Shown here piece after piece: positions 11,424 to 24,500 of a DNA stretch of 64,000 nucleotides; position 1 is the first letter of the stretch; every line of letters starts with the position of its first letter. This DNA is from Celoporthe dispersa. Lineage: Eukaryota > Ascomycota > Sordariomycetes > Diaporthales > Cryphonectriaceae. The position numbers and the translations under genes are program-made. A model generated the notes under the pieces. The model did no database searches and had not been told where the DNA came from. It saw only the letters and a program-made list of their open reading frames with translations. The stretch spans positions 2,170,001 through 2,234,000 of the forward strand of contig WAID01000013.1 of the NCBI GenBank assembly GCA_016584495.1, read 5' to 3'.

Positions 11424-14400
11424 CTAGAGAATCCCACCCATCATATCGTTCAAGATGCCTGCCACGTTCGGCTTCCCTTTCAGAGCAACTTCGGGCTTGA
11501 TCACCGCCCGTTTCGCACCCAGGCGCACATTCTCTTTGTCCGCTCGGGTAGCGCCTTGATTACTCTTTTTGCGCGCCTTGTTGATGCCCTTCATAGGACT
11601 TCCGATGCCATCATCCATACTTCCCCTCCCCTCTGTAGCCGTAATCTGCGTCTGCGTGTCTTCGAAACAGTGCGCCTCCAGCGCGCCGGGCTTCATGTCA
11701 TAGATCCAGCACCAAGTTTCCATCAGCCCGATGAACTTCGCCAGCATCTCCTCGCACCCGCTGCCCTTCAGCGTGCTCTTACTGCCCACGACGAGTAGTT
11801 TAGTCTTGGCCCGTGTGAAGGCAACATTGATCCGCCGCCAGTCCTTGAGCAGATCCCCGATGTTGCAAGCCTCGTTCGACCTCACCAGCGACAGGATAAT
11901 GACTTCCTTATCCCGTCCCTGGAATCGGTCTGCTGTGTGCATCTCAATCGCGCCATTGCCGTGGCCGCGCAAGCCGTGCTTCAGGAGAGACAGTTGGGAG
12001 CGGTAGTGTGTCATGATGCCGATCTCGGCTGCTGGCACACCAACAGTGAGCAGCGCGTCAACGAGTTGCACGACAATGCGCGCCTCGCATGGGTTGACGA
12101 TCCGATTGCCTTTGGCTTCCTCACGGGACGAGGAGAGGTAATCCGTGTTGATGAAGGTCACGCGCGTTTCGGGATCAACCATGTCACGGAGCCAGCAGGG
12201 CTGGCCGCCGGCGCAGAAGGTGTTCGGCGTCGCTTGTGGCTGGGAGAGGACCATGTCGATGTCGAAGTGGTGGCGTTGGAGCGCATCCATGTTCGGAACG
12301 TCAAGTTTGCGAAAGCGCAATTCCTCGGTCCCGCACTTCAGGTGGCCCTCGTATATAAGGATATTACTGAGCATCATGATGTCCTCTGACATGCGGTATT
12401 GATGTTCGAGGTTAACCACTGAGTCTGGGTGCGTGTCCGAGAGGAGTTTGAACAGACTGATGTCTAGACCACCTAGCCTTGCTTCTTCGTTCTGGACCAA
12501 GGGAGGTAGCTGGTTGTGGTCACCCACAAGAACAAACGTGCGTGCCATGCGGATTGGCCCGAGACAGATAGGTAAGGTGATCTGAGATGCCTCGTCGACG
12601 ATGCAATAATCAAACGTTCTCTCGTTGAAAATGGCATGATTTGTCCCGAGGCACGTGGTGGCCACGACAGGCGTGTCATGCCAAGCACTGCGAATTTCCT
12701 CAAAGGTATCCATATGCTCTCCGGCCAGAATGGCGAAGTCTCTAACGTCAGGGTGCACCTTGGCAGGAGCCCCTAGCCTGAGAATTGACATATCATCATC
12801 CTTCAGCTTGAGGAGGATGTTGTCGACGGCAGTGTGGGTATACGAAGTGAGCAAGACGCTCTTCCGCTGGGCAACGAGAGCCCTAATGATGTGAGCGATA
12901 GTCGTTGTCTTGCCCGTACCAGGCATACCAAGGACTAAGGCGTAGTCCTTGGCACTCATGACCTTCTCGATCGCCTTCCTCTGGTCCACGTTCAGGTTGT
13001 CTCTGTCAGAAATGGTATACTGTGTGGCCACCGTCTTGAACTCCGGGGGTTCCAGGTCCACGACGAGGCGTCTGATCTTTTGAGAGCCGAACTGAGAGTT
13101 GGTCATGATTGACACGACGTTGTTCCGCACGAGCGCCATGCCGTTGCTGAACTCATCTTTGTCCAGCCGAAACTTGATGGGTGCTTCTCTGATCTTGCCA
13201 CTTGACTGTTCCGGTCTCACGCCCTCGTGCACGACCTCCATGATACTAGCATAAACCTGATTGTCATGCTCGTCAAAGCCAGGCTGTCGAATGCGAGCAT
13301 TGTGAAGTCTTCGGTCTACCGCCACGCTGATTCGCTGCTTCCTGACGGCTGTCACGAAGCCAAGTGCCAGGGCAAAATGCCCTTCCTCGTCAGAGACCAC
13401 GATAGGCTCTCCGACCGCAAGCTGGGGAGTCCATAAAGGACAATCCGGGTGCGGAGTCCTCTTTAATGAAGGTGTACCGAAAGCGGTTGATCTTTTGAGT
13501 GTGCAGATCTTCGGAAGCCGATCCCTCTTCGATGACAACGTTGGCAAAACATCTTCCCACCTTCTCCCGCTCGGCGCTGAGCATCGTCCACAGCTCACGG
13601 CGAAGCTTCTGGCTTTCCTTTTCTTCCTTGGTCAACAAATCCTCCCATTTCAAGAAGAATTCCTTGTGAGTTGGCGTCAGGTGCTTGACGACCTGATCGA
13701 ACTTATCCCCCACGCCACTCGTCTCGCCGATGCCATCGTCTGCAAGTTTGTGGTACACAAAGCACGACGATTGAGCATAGCACTTTCCGCACATATGCTT
13801 GCTCTTCTTCATTGGGGGCAGCTGCACGCTTCGCTCGCGGATATAGACGGCGAGCTGGTTGCGCTGCTTGATCATGTGCCGAAGCTCGTTGCGCACTGCG
13901 GGTATGATCTTTGTGAGAGACGTCTCCATGTAGTATAGGATGCCGTACATGATTTCGATGTCATATCGATCCGACAGAAGCAGGTTGTATAACATGGTCT
14001 GGGCTTGGTGGTTTTCGCTGACGTTTTTGCCCGTTTTGACCTCAAAGGGCACCGTCAGAGTCTTCTTTCTCTGGGCATCCTTGACTGTCACTTGGATGGT
14101 GGCATCGATGTTGCCCTTCAGACCATATAAAGGTGACCAGACGTGCTCCTCGATATCGAGAAGCTTGCTGACACAGATATTGGTCTTCTCGTTGCCCCGG
14201 GCCTGCGCGAGAGCGTCGGGCTTTGGGAACGATGAGATGAACCTTTCCGACCAGGCTCGGACCTCAGGCATCTTGGACGCAAGATGCTCTCGGGCGTCGG
14301 TAAAACTGACTTTGATGGTGTAGAGGTCCTCGATGTGCTTCTTCATTGCCTGGTCTATCACCTCGTTTAGAAAACCCTGGTCCCATTTATTGGCCAGTAA

Positions 14401-16480
14401 TGCCTCCTGAAAGATTTCATGCAGCAGTGTTCCGTACACCAGCGGTGCCGATGCCTCACTTGTAGCCTTCACACGGTCTTGGAGGACAGCGCGTCTCATG
14501 CAACTGAAGGAATCCCGCCACCACTGTGGCGGAGATGAGTTGGTCTGGGTGAAGGATCAAGATGTTTCTGCTATTGTCGATGATGCACCGACCGCTCGGT
14601 TCGAAGTCGCCAATGATGTGGACAAAAGATTTGGGATGTGCCGGAGTATCAACCCAGTCTCCACGAAGATGCACTGTCTTGGAGCCAGGTGACCTGTCCG
14701 CCTGGACAATCAAAATCAACTCCGTAGCATCTCGGCCTCTGTCATCTGTGTAGATGTTTTCGAGTACACTCGTCACTAGATATCTCTGAATTGCTGCCCG
14801 TCTTTGACTCACCTAAATTTTTGCTTTAGCATTTGTGATGAGACTGAGCTATTGGTGTCTTGAGCTATCGGACAGAACGTACAGGCAATAACGATGAAGT
14901 TTTCTGCTCCACTGATTGAGTTGCAGCAAGCTCAGCGGCCTCGAAGTCAAAATCCCCGCCAAAGTCATCGTCGTATATGTCGTCTGAACTGTCCGTGCCA
15001 CTATCCAGATGTGCAGCATTCGTAGGTGCTGAAGCGCCAGGTCGTGAAGTTTGTTCAGGCTTGGTGTCTGCAAGCATGTTCTCGGCAGCCGCAAGTAGAT
15101 CGTCGTCCACATCACCGAACTCATCGTCATCTAGCAATGTCTCTTGCTCTCCCTGAGGCTCCTCCGGTTTTTCCGTAAGCACGGTCTGATCTGCCGCCAT
15201 GCGACTCCCTACCTCAACCTGTTCACTAAGCAGGGAGGCATCAATTTCCCAGATACTGTCGTCGTCAAGAGTGTCGTCTCCATAGTCTGAGGTAGGAGTG
15301 TCCATGTCTTCCCCATCTATTCGCTGAGCTTGATCCGTCGTCGCTGCTGATACCTTCACCTGTGAAAGCTGTGGTAACCCCGGTGCCTCGGCAGACCGTT
15401 CTTGCTTTATTGGCGAACGTCGTCTTTTACATGGCGACTCCATAGCGACGTCTTCTTCCTCTAGATCATCAGACTTGTTGATCTCGCCATTGACAGTCTT
15501 GAGAAGCGCGGTGAGCATTGACGATTTTGACGTGTCTCTCTGCTCCCTTGTCATACCAATTTCCGAAGTCGATTCCACGCGTCGGCGTTTGGGCCAGTGA
15601 GATCCGCAACTCATCGTTCGTCTCAGCCCACTCTCTCCATGGTTCTGGGTTGTATCTTTGGCATCCTTTGGTGGGCGAGGTGAGGATGACACCATTAGAT
15701 GTGCAAGTGCTGGATTCGTCGCGCCCAAGGGATTCTTGCTGTCCGGGCCGCCCACAGCAAAGCGGTCCCACAAGTCGAGAGCTGGATCGGCATCTGGCGA
15801 CTTCAATGCCTTCTTCAACTTTGTTACGTTGACAGCTGGTGCCCTGCGCTTCTCAACTGCTGGAGAAGAGACCGGGGATGAGCTGCGGGCGCGCTTCTTT
15901 CCTCGACGCCTGACGATTGGTGAGATAGCTGCAGCGATCTCGTCTTCAACGTTTTGCCACTCAAGCTGCTCATTGGGAGATGTATTGTTGTCTTGCGTTT
16001 CGGCGTCTAGCCCTCCCATCAGATCCTGCCAGGCCAATCGACTGACCGGCGTCACTGACTTGTCATTCTTGCGTGTCTGCTCTTGAGGCGAGGTTACTAT
16101 TCGGGGATCAGGCCTGCCCTTCACAGCGTTCTCTTTATTCGAGTCATCTCCCTTTGATGAGCCATGCGCTGTCGTATTGCCTTTCTCCTCTTTGAGAGGC
16201 GCAAGATCTGAGGATTCTGCGGTCGCTGACCTATGGAATTGGAACTGCTGTAGCTTGTCCTTGGTCTTCGCGGAGACGGAGATGGGTGGTCGAGGCGGCG
16301 CTTGCCTGGGAGGTATTTGAACTGGATGAGTATTTGACCTTTGCCATTGGCCTTGTCGCTGCTAAGAAACAATTTATAGTCAGCATCGTGAGCACCAGGA
16401 CTGCTCTGCAGCGCCACGACTATTTGTTTACTTGCCTTTGGAAACCTTGACTGCTCAGAGAACGATTTTTGGAGAGTCAT
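11424..16480 (-). CDS. dna2: Dna2 nuclease-helicase
   Basis: Dna2 trims long Okazaki flaps and resects double-strand ends. The first ATG is at 16480 and starts a short exon. Its first intron lies between about 16431 and 16340, but the exact sites did not resolve. The next exon runs to 14883, and the last from 14812 to 11424. A disordered N-terminus carries KLQQFQF, possibly PCNA-binding. The nuclease has LVYGTLLHEIFQEAL, GLKGNIDAT, PFEVKTGK, and the iron-sulfur cysteines (one before RRAVLQDR, three in CGKCYAQSSC). The SF1 helicase has GMPGTGKTTT, DEASQITLP, GDHNQLPPL, QYRMSEDIM, ADRFQGRDKEV and NVAFTRAK. Two one-base breaks are inferred, both extra: the C run at 14514-14516, immediately before the first iron-sulfur Cys, and the G run at 13424-13427. 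The last exon, less two bases, is an exact multiple of three. Expected size is about 1,600 residues. Confidence 0.92.
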
Positions 16481-16991
16481 TGTGGGAATTAAGACTCATT
16501 GCTGATCCGGGGAGATGACTATCCTCTATTGTCCGGGGACGATAGAGTCTCGAGAAGAAGAGTGACAAGGTGGACGTTCGAGGAGAGTGTTTGGATGACG
16601 CTGAGGAGTCGTTGGCAGGTTGCGTTCTATCGACGCGTACAGGGCGCGTAACTAGCGGGTGACCGCGTTACAGGGAAATGCATGCAGCACACTGTAGCAG
16701 GCCTGCAAGGATTTGGGCTGTGGCTGTAGCGACCCTTAGCGCTAAGAATCTGTGGCGCGAGCTTACCCCGGAAACTTGGGAATGCAACCTCAGTGACGTC
16801 TCATCTGCATTCATACTTGTCACAAACTGTCACCCCATACACCATTCTACAATACACATGCCGTTAACGTGAATCCGAAGCGAAACGTGCAGAACAGACT
16901 TCAAGCTTGTTCAGCCACGGCAATAAGAGAATACACCTTCAACAACGCCAACGCGGTCCTAGTATTCCCACGGTGAGGCGTCGCATCGATC
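16481..16991. other. Divergent promoter region, Dna2 / unknown membrane protein
   Basis: 511 bases with no coding feature. The sequence GACGCG occurs near 16632 within a G/C-rich patch, but I cannot claim a functional cell-cycle box. Confidence 0.5.
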
Positions 16992-18046
16992 ATGGACGAC
17001 AGACTCGACGTCCCAATCGAGGTCGCCCGCAGAAATGTCGACAAGCTCGGTATCAGATATGATGAGCTGCCGCAACGGCCCTTCTGGTCGGCACTCTTCG
17101 GGAAGACCGAGGACGACTTCAAGATCCGCGTGGCAGCCAAGGTCATGGCAGGCTCAGTCCTGACGGGAAGGGAGCTCACGCAGCCCGAGAGGGACGCACT
17201 GGCATACCACTACGCAAAGCTGCTAGCCACCCAAGTGTACGACGTACCCCTCGCGATCGGCGCTGGGATTGGCCTCTACCGCTATACGTACCGATCCTAC
17301 GGTTTCCCCTTCTGGAAACCAAATCCAGAGAAGTTCAACCCCAACAAGTTCGGCCCGCTGCCTGAGGGCTTCATATCGCAGAGGGCCTGGCATGGGCTGA
17401 GGTTCGTCGCGTGGTACACTGGTTGTCGAGTGATCAGCGCGCTCTTTCTCACCTCGTATTCCATCTCCGTATACATGGCGAACTATGGCGTCGATCCCCG
17501 ACTTCAGGATTACCGCGAGGCGGTCAAAGCGAGGACTAGTCAGCGACAGACAGGAGCGACGCGGCAGCGCGGTCAACCACCAGTTTACCCTACGCCTGAG
17601 GCCAGCACACCGGCATCCTCGACGTGGGCCAGCACTGATCAGAGCACCCAAGACGCCCAATCCTCATGGCCTGGGATGCAGGCTCCACAACCTGAAACCC
17701 CCCGGCTTCTTCCTTCAACGACAGGCCCTACATCTTTGATGATGCGTCTCCTATCGCGCCGTCGGAGCAGCAGAGAGGCACGCCACAACAGTCGACCCAG
17801 GGCGGCTCTGCATGGGACAGGATCAGAGGCCAGGCGCGTGGGGCGCAGGGTGGTCAGGGACAGACCGGTGCTTGGGGCCAGAGACGTCAGGATGAGCTGA
17901 TATCTCGGGGCGCACAGGATGGGACTTCGTACAATTTCTCATCCGGAGACGAAGAGAAGTCGTACGCAAAGGAGCAGGCGCAGAAGGAGTTCGACGAGAT
18001 GCTGGAGCGGGAACGGCGGGGTCAAGGTGGCAGCTCGGGTCGTTAA
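16992..18046 (+). CDS. Conserved fungal membrane protein, unknown function
   Basis: I do not recognise a named family. The N-terminal 180 residues have a conserved look (RRNVDKLGIRYDELPQRPFW, TGRELTQPERDALAYH) with two hydrophobic segments: AIGAGIGLYRYTYRSYGF and a longer one around ISALFLTSYSISVYMAN. The C-terminal half is Gln/Ser/Gly-rich and ends EKEFD-like, with KSYAKEQAQKEFDEMLE. One frame break is inferred at the C run 17698-17703 (one base short). Beyond it the frame DRPYIFDDASPIAPSEQ runs to TAA at 18046. With the break bridged the length is 351 codons. No intron is needed. The reading frame up to 17697 and after 17704 is well supported by composition; function is not. Confidence 0.75.
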
Positions 18047-18508
18047 CAGAAGTGCGCCCCTTTGGACTGGGCTGGTTTCTGGATTGGTATACGTCGATTA
18101 TAGCAGCTGTGCGAGAATTCGTATGTCTCGTCTATTCTCCTCGTACTGCACCTCAGCCCCTTAATACACAATATTCCTTCTTGACGCATCCACTAGGCTT
18201 TGATTTACGCTATGAATCCCCCAGCCTAATCTACTTGACCAGGCTGTGCAGCAAGAACCAAGACGTTCTACATCATCTCGACAACACTATAACCTACTGA
18301 GCACTGCCAGCTCCACGCTCATTCTAATCGCCATGTGCAGACCCCATTTTGGCATGTACCCGACAGCAAGCCTTGTAAGGGCAACGGAATGGGGTCAACA
18401 ATGTTTGCTAACTATTACAAGACGAAATAGCCGTATATGAAAAGAAACTCCAATTCCATCGCAACTAGTTAAAACAAAACGCACTCAATCTGTCAAGACC
18501 AAAAGCAC
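18047..18508. other. Convergent 3' region
   Basis: 462 bases without a recognised gene, AT-richer than the flanking coding sequence. Confidence 0.55.
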
Positions 18509-21500
18509 TTACTTTGCCAGGTCAGCATCTGACATGAAGTGCGACCCACCAGCACAGCGATAACCACCTGCCTGTCGAATCCACGGGAAGCCGACCGGAC
18601 AGGCCCCCATCATTTGAAGTTTTCGGCGGGTCTCTTCTTCCTCCTTTCGGCGCCGCTCTTCTTCCAGGATTCTCTTCACGATCTTTTGCCTGTCCGCATC
18701 TTTTGCCTCCTTTTGCGCCTTGAGGAGCTTCTGATACTCCTCCTCACGCTCCTGCTCCGCCTGCCTGTCCCTCTGCAATTGCTCCCAGACTTCGTCACTA
18801 ACACCAGCGTCCCTGGTCGCCGTCTCAATGGCAGGTGAGCCAGGCTCGTCAACGAGCTGCCAAGGATCTTCCGGCCCCTGTTCATCAGACGGCGTGCTCG
18901 GTGGCGTCTGTTGGGTGGTCTGATGCGCTGCGGCTGTCGTCGCGCAAGGCGGCCCAGCAGGGGAGCGAGGGAGCTGGGGCTGATCATGACTGATGGGACC
19001 GTGAGGAACTTGCAAGGGCTGATTGACATTCCTGCTTCGGCTGGCGCGCTCCTGAAGCATACGCCTCAGCTCTGTCTCGATGATATCCAAACTGACAGTC
19101 AGACGACCCTGTGCCAGGCCGGCCCTGTCTTTGATGGCTTTCCTGAAGATGGCCTTGGCGGATTCCTTGACATCTCGGGCGCTGGCCCAGTTATCTTGTC
19201 GCGACAGCTCAGAAAATAGACTGGTAAGGCCTTGTCGGTCTGCATCAGCGGCGTTCTCGAGGGCAGATATGTCGAGGTGCTTTCCCTTGGCTTTCAGATC
19301 GGCCTGTCGTGCTCTGAGGTCCTGTGTGAGTAGTTCGACGCACTCTTCCGGAATCAGGCTGCGGAAATTGATGACCTCGGGGAAGCGGGAGGTCAATCCC
19401 GGGTTCGTCATCATGAGGTTGTTGATGTCGTTCTCATATCCCGCTAAGATGATGATGAGCCGCTTGGCATATTTGTCTTTGGTTGTGGCGTCAACCAGCT
19501 CGTCCATGGCTTCTTTTGCGAAGTGACCCCCTGCCAAACGGTAGGCTTCGTCGATGAAGAGCACTTTTCCGAGTGCCTTGTCAAGCTGCTGTTGGACCTT
19601 GGGTCCAGTCTGACCGACGTATGAACCTATCAGATCAGTCGCAGAGCACTCGATGACCTCGGCGGTGGATAGAAAGCCCATATCGTAGACTGCTCCGACA
19701 AATATTAGCACAAGCTTTAGAAATCTAAGGTAGCCTCCTCCATGATATGCAATGTGCCAGCTACACCGTCGGCGATGTGCTAAATAAAGGTGGGAGGGGG
19801 AAAGGGTGGACTGGTCTCCAAAAAACGTACAAACTTTGCCCATTTTCTTCGCCGTCGTGGTTTTGCCTGTTCCAGGTGGTCCTTTGAATAGGAAGTTGAA
19901 GGGAATGTTATCCTTTGGATCGATCTCCAAGAGCTTCATCGCCCGGACATTCTCTTGATACTCGCGCAGCAGAGACACAACCTGTTCGTTGCCAACTGTG
20001 TTTTGGAATAGCTTCGCAACGTCCGTGTCGCCGCGCTCAGCACGGTCAAAGTTCTCGTCAAAATCCTGAGCATCGAGGACAGAAGCAGCCAGCGTCTCCT
20101 TCCGCGAGAACCTCGACTGGTGTCTCAGCTTAGCGGCGTCGAGCATTATGTTGATCTCGCCCGCATTGCCAAAATGTGGGCGATTTCGCGCTCGGTCGAG
20201 GATTTCCATTGCCACGCTCTTGGCCTGGCTCGTGGCGTCAAAGCCATCCTTCTTCAGCTTGAAATTGAGTATCTTGCTCAGATCATCGCTGCTAAAGTCC
20301 TCGAACTCGAACGCGGACGACATGGGAAACCTTCGACTGAGCCCCGGGTTGACGTTCTGGAACATGGATTCCATCTGGTCTTTGTACCCGAGTAAGAGGA
20401 CACAGCGGTCGTCACCCGGAACACTCTGTACCTCCGCCACAATGGTATCAATAACCGAAGTCTTGAAGGGGTCATTGGTTGCCCCATGGCCTCCGTAGAG
20501 ACCGTAAGCCTCATCAATGACAAGGACCTTGCCCAGAGCTGCGGCCAAGATCCCTTTGGTCAGTTTCTCAGATTCACCGATGTGTGCTCCTACAAAGTCC
20601 GAGGGGTTCTTGGCGACAACTGCATTTCATGTAAGTTACCACGCGTGCCATTTGCAAGTGCCCAGAATCTGAAAAGCCACTGAGGTATGGGCCAAAGAAG
20701 AGTTGCTACTTACCTTCACCGTTAGAAAGCATGCCGAGATCCACGAGAATCCTACCATACAAATTGGCAACCGTCGTCTTTCCCGTGCCAGGGTTGCCAA
20801 TGCACACTCGATTGAGTGAGTACTCGATGATTGGCTCTTCTTCTAGCTCTCTCTGGTAGTTCTGCTTGACGGTATCGACCAGTGCTTTCACAGCCTCCTT
20901 GACCATGTCGAGCCCGATGAGCAGCTTCAGTTCTTGCCACGCTTTGCTCTTCGTCAAGGCTTCGGCTGGCTCCGGACCTATGAGGTCTTCTTTGGTGAAC
21001 AGCAGGTCGTCTGGCTTATTTCCTCCGCGACGCTGCCGAGAGAGCCTCACTGCCTGGCGCCCGGAGATCGTCTTCAGGGTGTTCTCGATCGTTCTTGCAT
21101 TTCCGAAGCCTTCTCTCCCTCTGCCTTTGCCGACCCTCCTCGTGGCAATACGACAGTATAGCCCTCTCGGGCCATCCTCACACTTCATGCGGCCCTTGTA
21201 CTTTTTGTGGATATTGAGCTCGAGGATCCGCAGGAGCTCGTCATCCGTGTAGTCCTCAAACTTCATCTGACCCGGGAAGCGTGATAATAGGCCAGGGTTG
21301 TGACTGAAGAATGATTCCATCTGCTTATTGTACCCGGCCAAGACGAAGACGATCTTGCCAGTGAGGTTCTCTACTTCTGCCAAGAGGTAGTCGAGTACGG
21401 CTCCCCCGCCTTGACTATTACCGGATGTCAGTTGATACGCTTCATCAATGAACAGAACGCCGCCGCCGTTGTTCAACATGTTTTCAATGATCTTCTTGCA

Positions 21501-24500
21501 CCCACTGACGCCAGCATTGGCAAGGCTGGCTCCGGTATCCTCGTGAAAGTAGGATCCAGGTATGACGGCGACGGAGGTGAGGAACTTGGCGTAGAGACGA
21601 GCGACCGTCGTCTTCCCCGTCCCTGGATTTCCCAGAAGAGAGCAGCTGTAGCGCTCTTTCTGGATTGAGATTCCTTGGCGCAGCGCGGTATCGATCCTGT
21701 CTTTGATCTCCAAAAGGCTGACTTGACCTGTTCCAGTCCAATCATGCCCATGATCTCATCGAGTGCTTCGTTCTTTGCGCCTTCGAATTGCTTGAGATAC
21801 TCCCATTCTTTCTTGGCACCTTCAGATGCGTCGAGGTCACTATTCACTTTTGTAGGACTCGAACAAGCAGTGTCCTCTGCGAGAGGCTGAGGCTTTGGTG
21901 TGTTCAAGATCCTCTGCGCCGTATCCTTCAAGGCTGCAAGTTGAGCACGCTGTTGGTCCAACGTCTTCTTGTGTTCCTCCTGTTCCTTCTGGTCCTTGAT
22001 GATCCTTCGGTGATGATCGATCTCATCCTGAATCTTCTCGAGATCTTTTTTGTAGGCCTGTTGGCGCTCCAGGCGCTCTGCCTCGAGTTTGAGATCACGC
22101 TTGATCCTCCTCTCGGTGTCAATGTCTTCCTGGACACACTTTGAGCACTTGTCCTTCAGTATGTGGCATGGAACCTTCATCTTGTGGCCGCGAGGGCAGT
22201 TGAACTCGACTTTATGAGGGCATGGCATTTTCGAATGATCCGAAACACGGTGGCACCGCATGTTGCATTTATGCAAACCGCAGTTCAGCAGAGCGCCGCT
22301 ATGCCTAGTCAGCCATTGAAAAGGCACGGGATTTTGCAATTATTTTGCTTTTTCAACTTGAGGAAAATGTAAATGGTGTATTAAATGAAAAGGCTTACCA
22401 AGGTTCGGCACACCCACCATCTGGGCAGCACGCGTCGAAATCCTCAGGCTTTTGGAGCAAGAATGTCTTCTCTGGATGGTTCTCGCAGTGGACTGGCAGC
22501 CCATCGTACAAGTGATTTTTTGCCTTCATTAACTCGAAGAAAGGCACCCAGGTGTCTTTACCTTTCTTGCTCTGCATGTAGGTTTCCATATTACCAAACA
22601 TCACGAGACAATTGCGTGCTCGAGACAGCAAAACGTTGAGCCGTTCACGAGCAGCGAGGAAGCCGATGTCACCATTGTTATTGCTTCGAGTCAAAGACAC
22701 GATGACAATGTCTGCCTCTTCCCCCCTGGTAGTTGTCTGAAGGGGGCCATTAGCTGTCAAGAAAGGCTTTCGCATAAGCTTGGAGAGCTTACTTACCGAT
22801 GGTAGAAATACGCAACGGTGACTTGTCCAATTTCGCAGCCGCCTTGGTAAGTAGGCCCGCCTGTATGAGCTCGTGTGAATCGAGGTCGCTGAGCAAGGGA
22901 TCGACGTCGTCCTTGAGCATCTCTCTAACGAGCCTAAGCTGGCCCAGGTATGGCGTCAAGACGACCATGTTCTTCGTCCCGTATCCCTGCTGTGCGAGGT
23001 AGCGCACCGTCTTGAGGATCATCTTGGCCTCGAAGATGTTCTCCTTGCTGGACTTGGCACCCTGATCTCGCCGATCAGAAAGCTTCTCGTTCTTTTCCTC
23101 GGGGTAGCTGTGGTTGACGAAAGTGACGCGATCCTCGAGACCGCGAACCGGCTCACGGCCTTCTGTCCTCGGGCCGTCCTCGAGCTCTGGATATGTGAGC
23201 TCTCTCACAAGCACCGAGATGTCTGGATGCATACGGTGCTGCTTCTGCAAGCTCGTACAAGGATGGCCCTGAAGAATCAGTCTTTCGAAGAGGGACCGAT
23301 TGAGGTCGTAGCCATCGCCCTTCTCCACGGTCAAGCTATAGTTGTTGATCTTGGGACGGAGTTGTTTGTGGTCACCGATCAACATGAGCTGTTTGACCGA
23401 GGGCGTCTGAGCCGTGTGCACATGAGCTTCCTGGATCTCACCAGCCTCTTCGACGACCACAACGTCCCTCTGCGCGGCATTCAGAAGTTTCGTGTACTTC
23501 GCAGCGGCGGTCGTAGTACAGCCAATGATGCGTTTCTCTCGCAAGATTTGAGCCTTGGACTCGCTGAACTGATTATCCAACTGATCCTGCGTGAGATTGA
23601 ACTGCCTTGCGAGGTCCTGGGCACGCTCGACCTTCTCCTGGAGCATGGCCGCAAACCATTTATTGACCAGGTTGCTGCGTTCGGTAGGCTCTAGAGCCCA
23701 GACCTCTCTGTGAAGGCTCAATGCGTGCTGTTCGAAGACACCAGGCCCAGCTCCCGCCTCCCAACAGCTGAAAAGATAATCGGCTTTGACCTTCTTGCCT
23801 TTTTTCCCCATCTTCATGAAACCGCCCTCCTCGGTGGGGACGACGAAGGCATCGAAGAACCTCTCTCCATCCTCGGAGAATTCGAGGTAATCTCGGATGT
23901 CCTCAAACGAAGGCCGAGCACGCAGATACCTGATGAACGCCTTTTTGAGCTCTTCGCTGTGCTCGGCTGCATCCTCTTTCAATCTATCAATCACTTGCCA
24001 TGACTCTCTGCTGCGGCGGTATTGAGATCGCTGAGAAGACACGAGCAATGGTGATGTTCGGTCCGTAGACTTGGATCCCAGGCGAACCATGAGACCTGGT
24101 GCAATGCCGAGGTCCATGAGGTCTTCCAGGAACTGATCCAGAGCATGGTTGGTGTATGTAATCACTAGGATCTTGAAGTCGGTATTCTGGAGGATGTAAT
24201 GTACTGCGAGTGCTCCAATGAAAGATTTACCAGTGCCTGGAGGGCCTTGAATCACCGAGACCTTGGATGCCAGTGCGTTGTGCAAAGACAGCTGCTGCGA
24301 GCGGTCTAGTACAAACTCCTTGTGGACAGATTCGTTCCGAATGTTGATCGTCACAGGCAGGACAGATGAGAACTTTTGTGTGATCAATTGCATCCGCGGA
24401 CAGGGAATGAAGTCATCGACAGCCTCCGAAGGATCCAGTAGCTTGTCTTGTAGTGGAATCTCCGTCATATTCTTGAGTCGTTCCAGAATTGGTTCATATG

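Noticed and set aside
18509..22304. Bacterial origin of the CbxX-type AAA+ part by recent transfer
   Set aside because: It is interrupted by ordinary fungal introns and has the same codon style as the neighbours; the fusion looks old.
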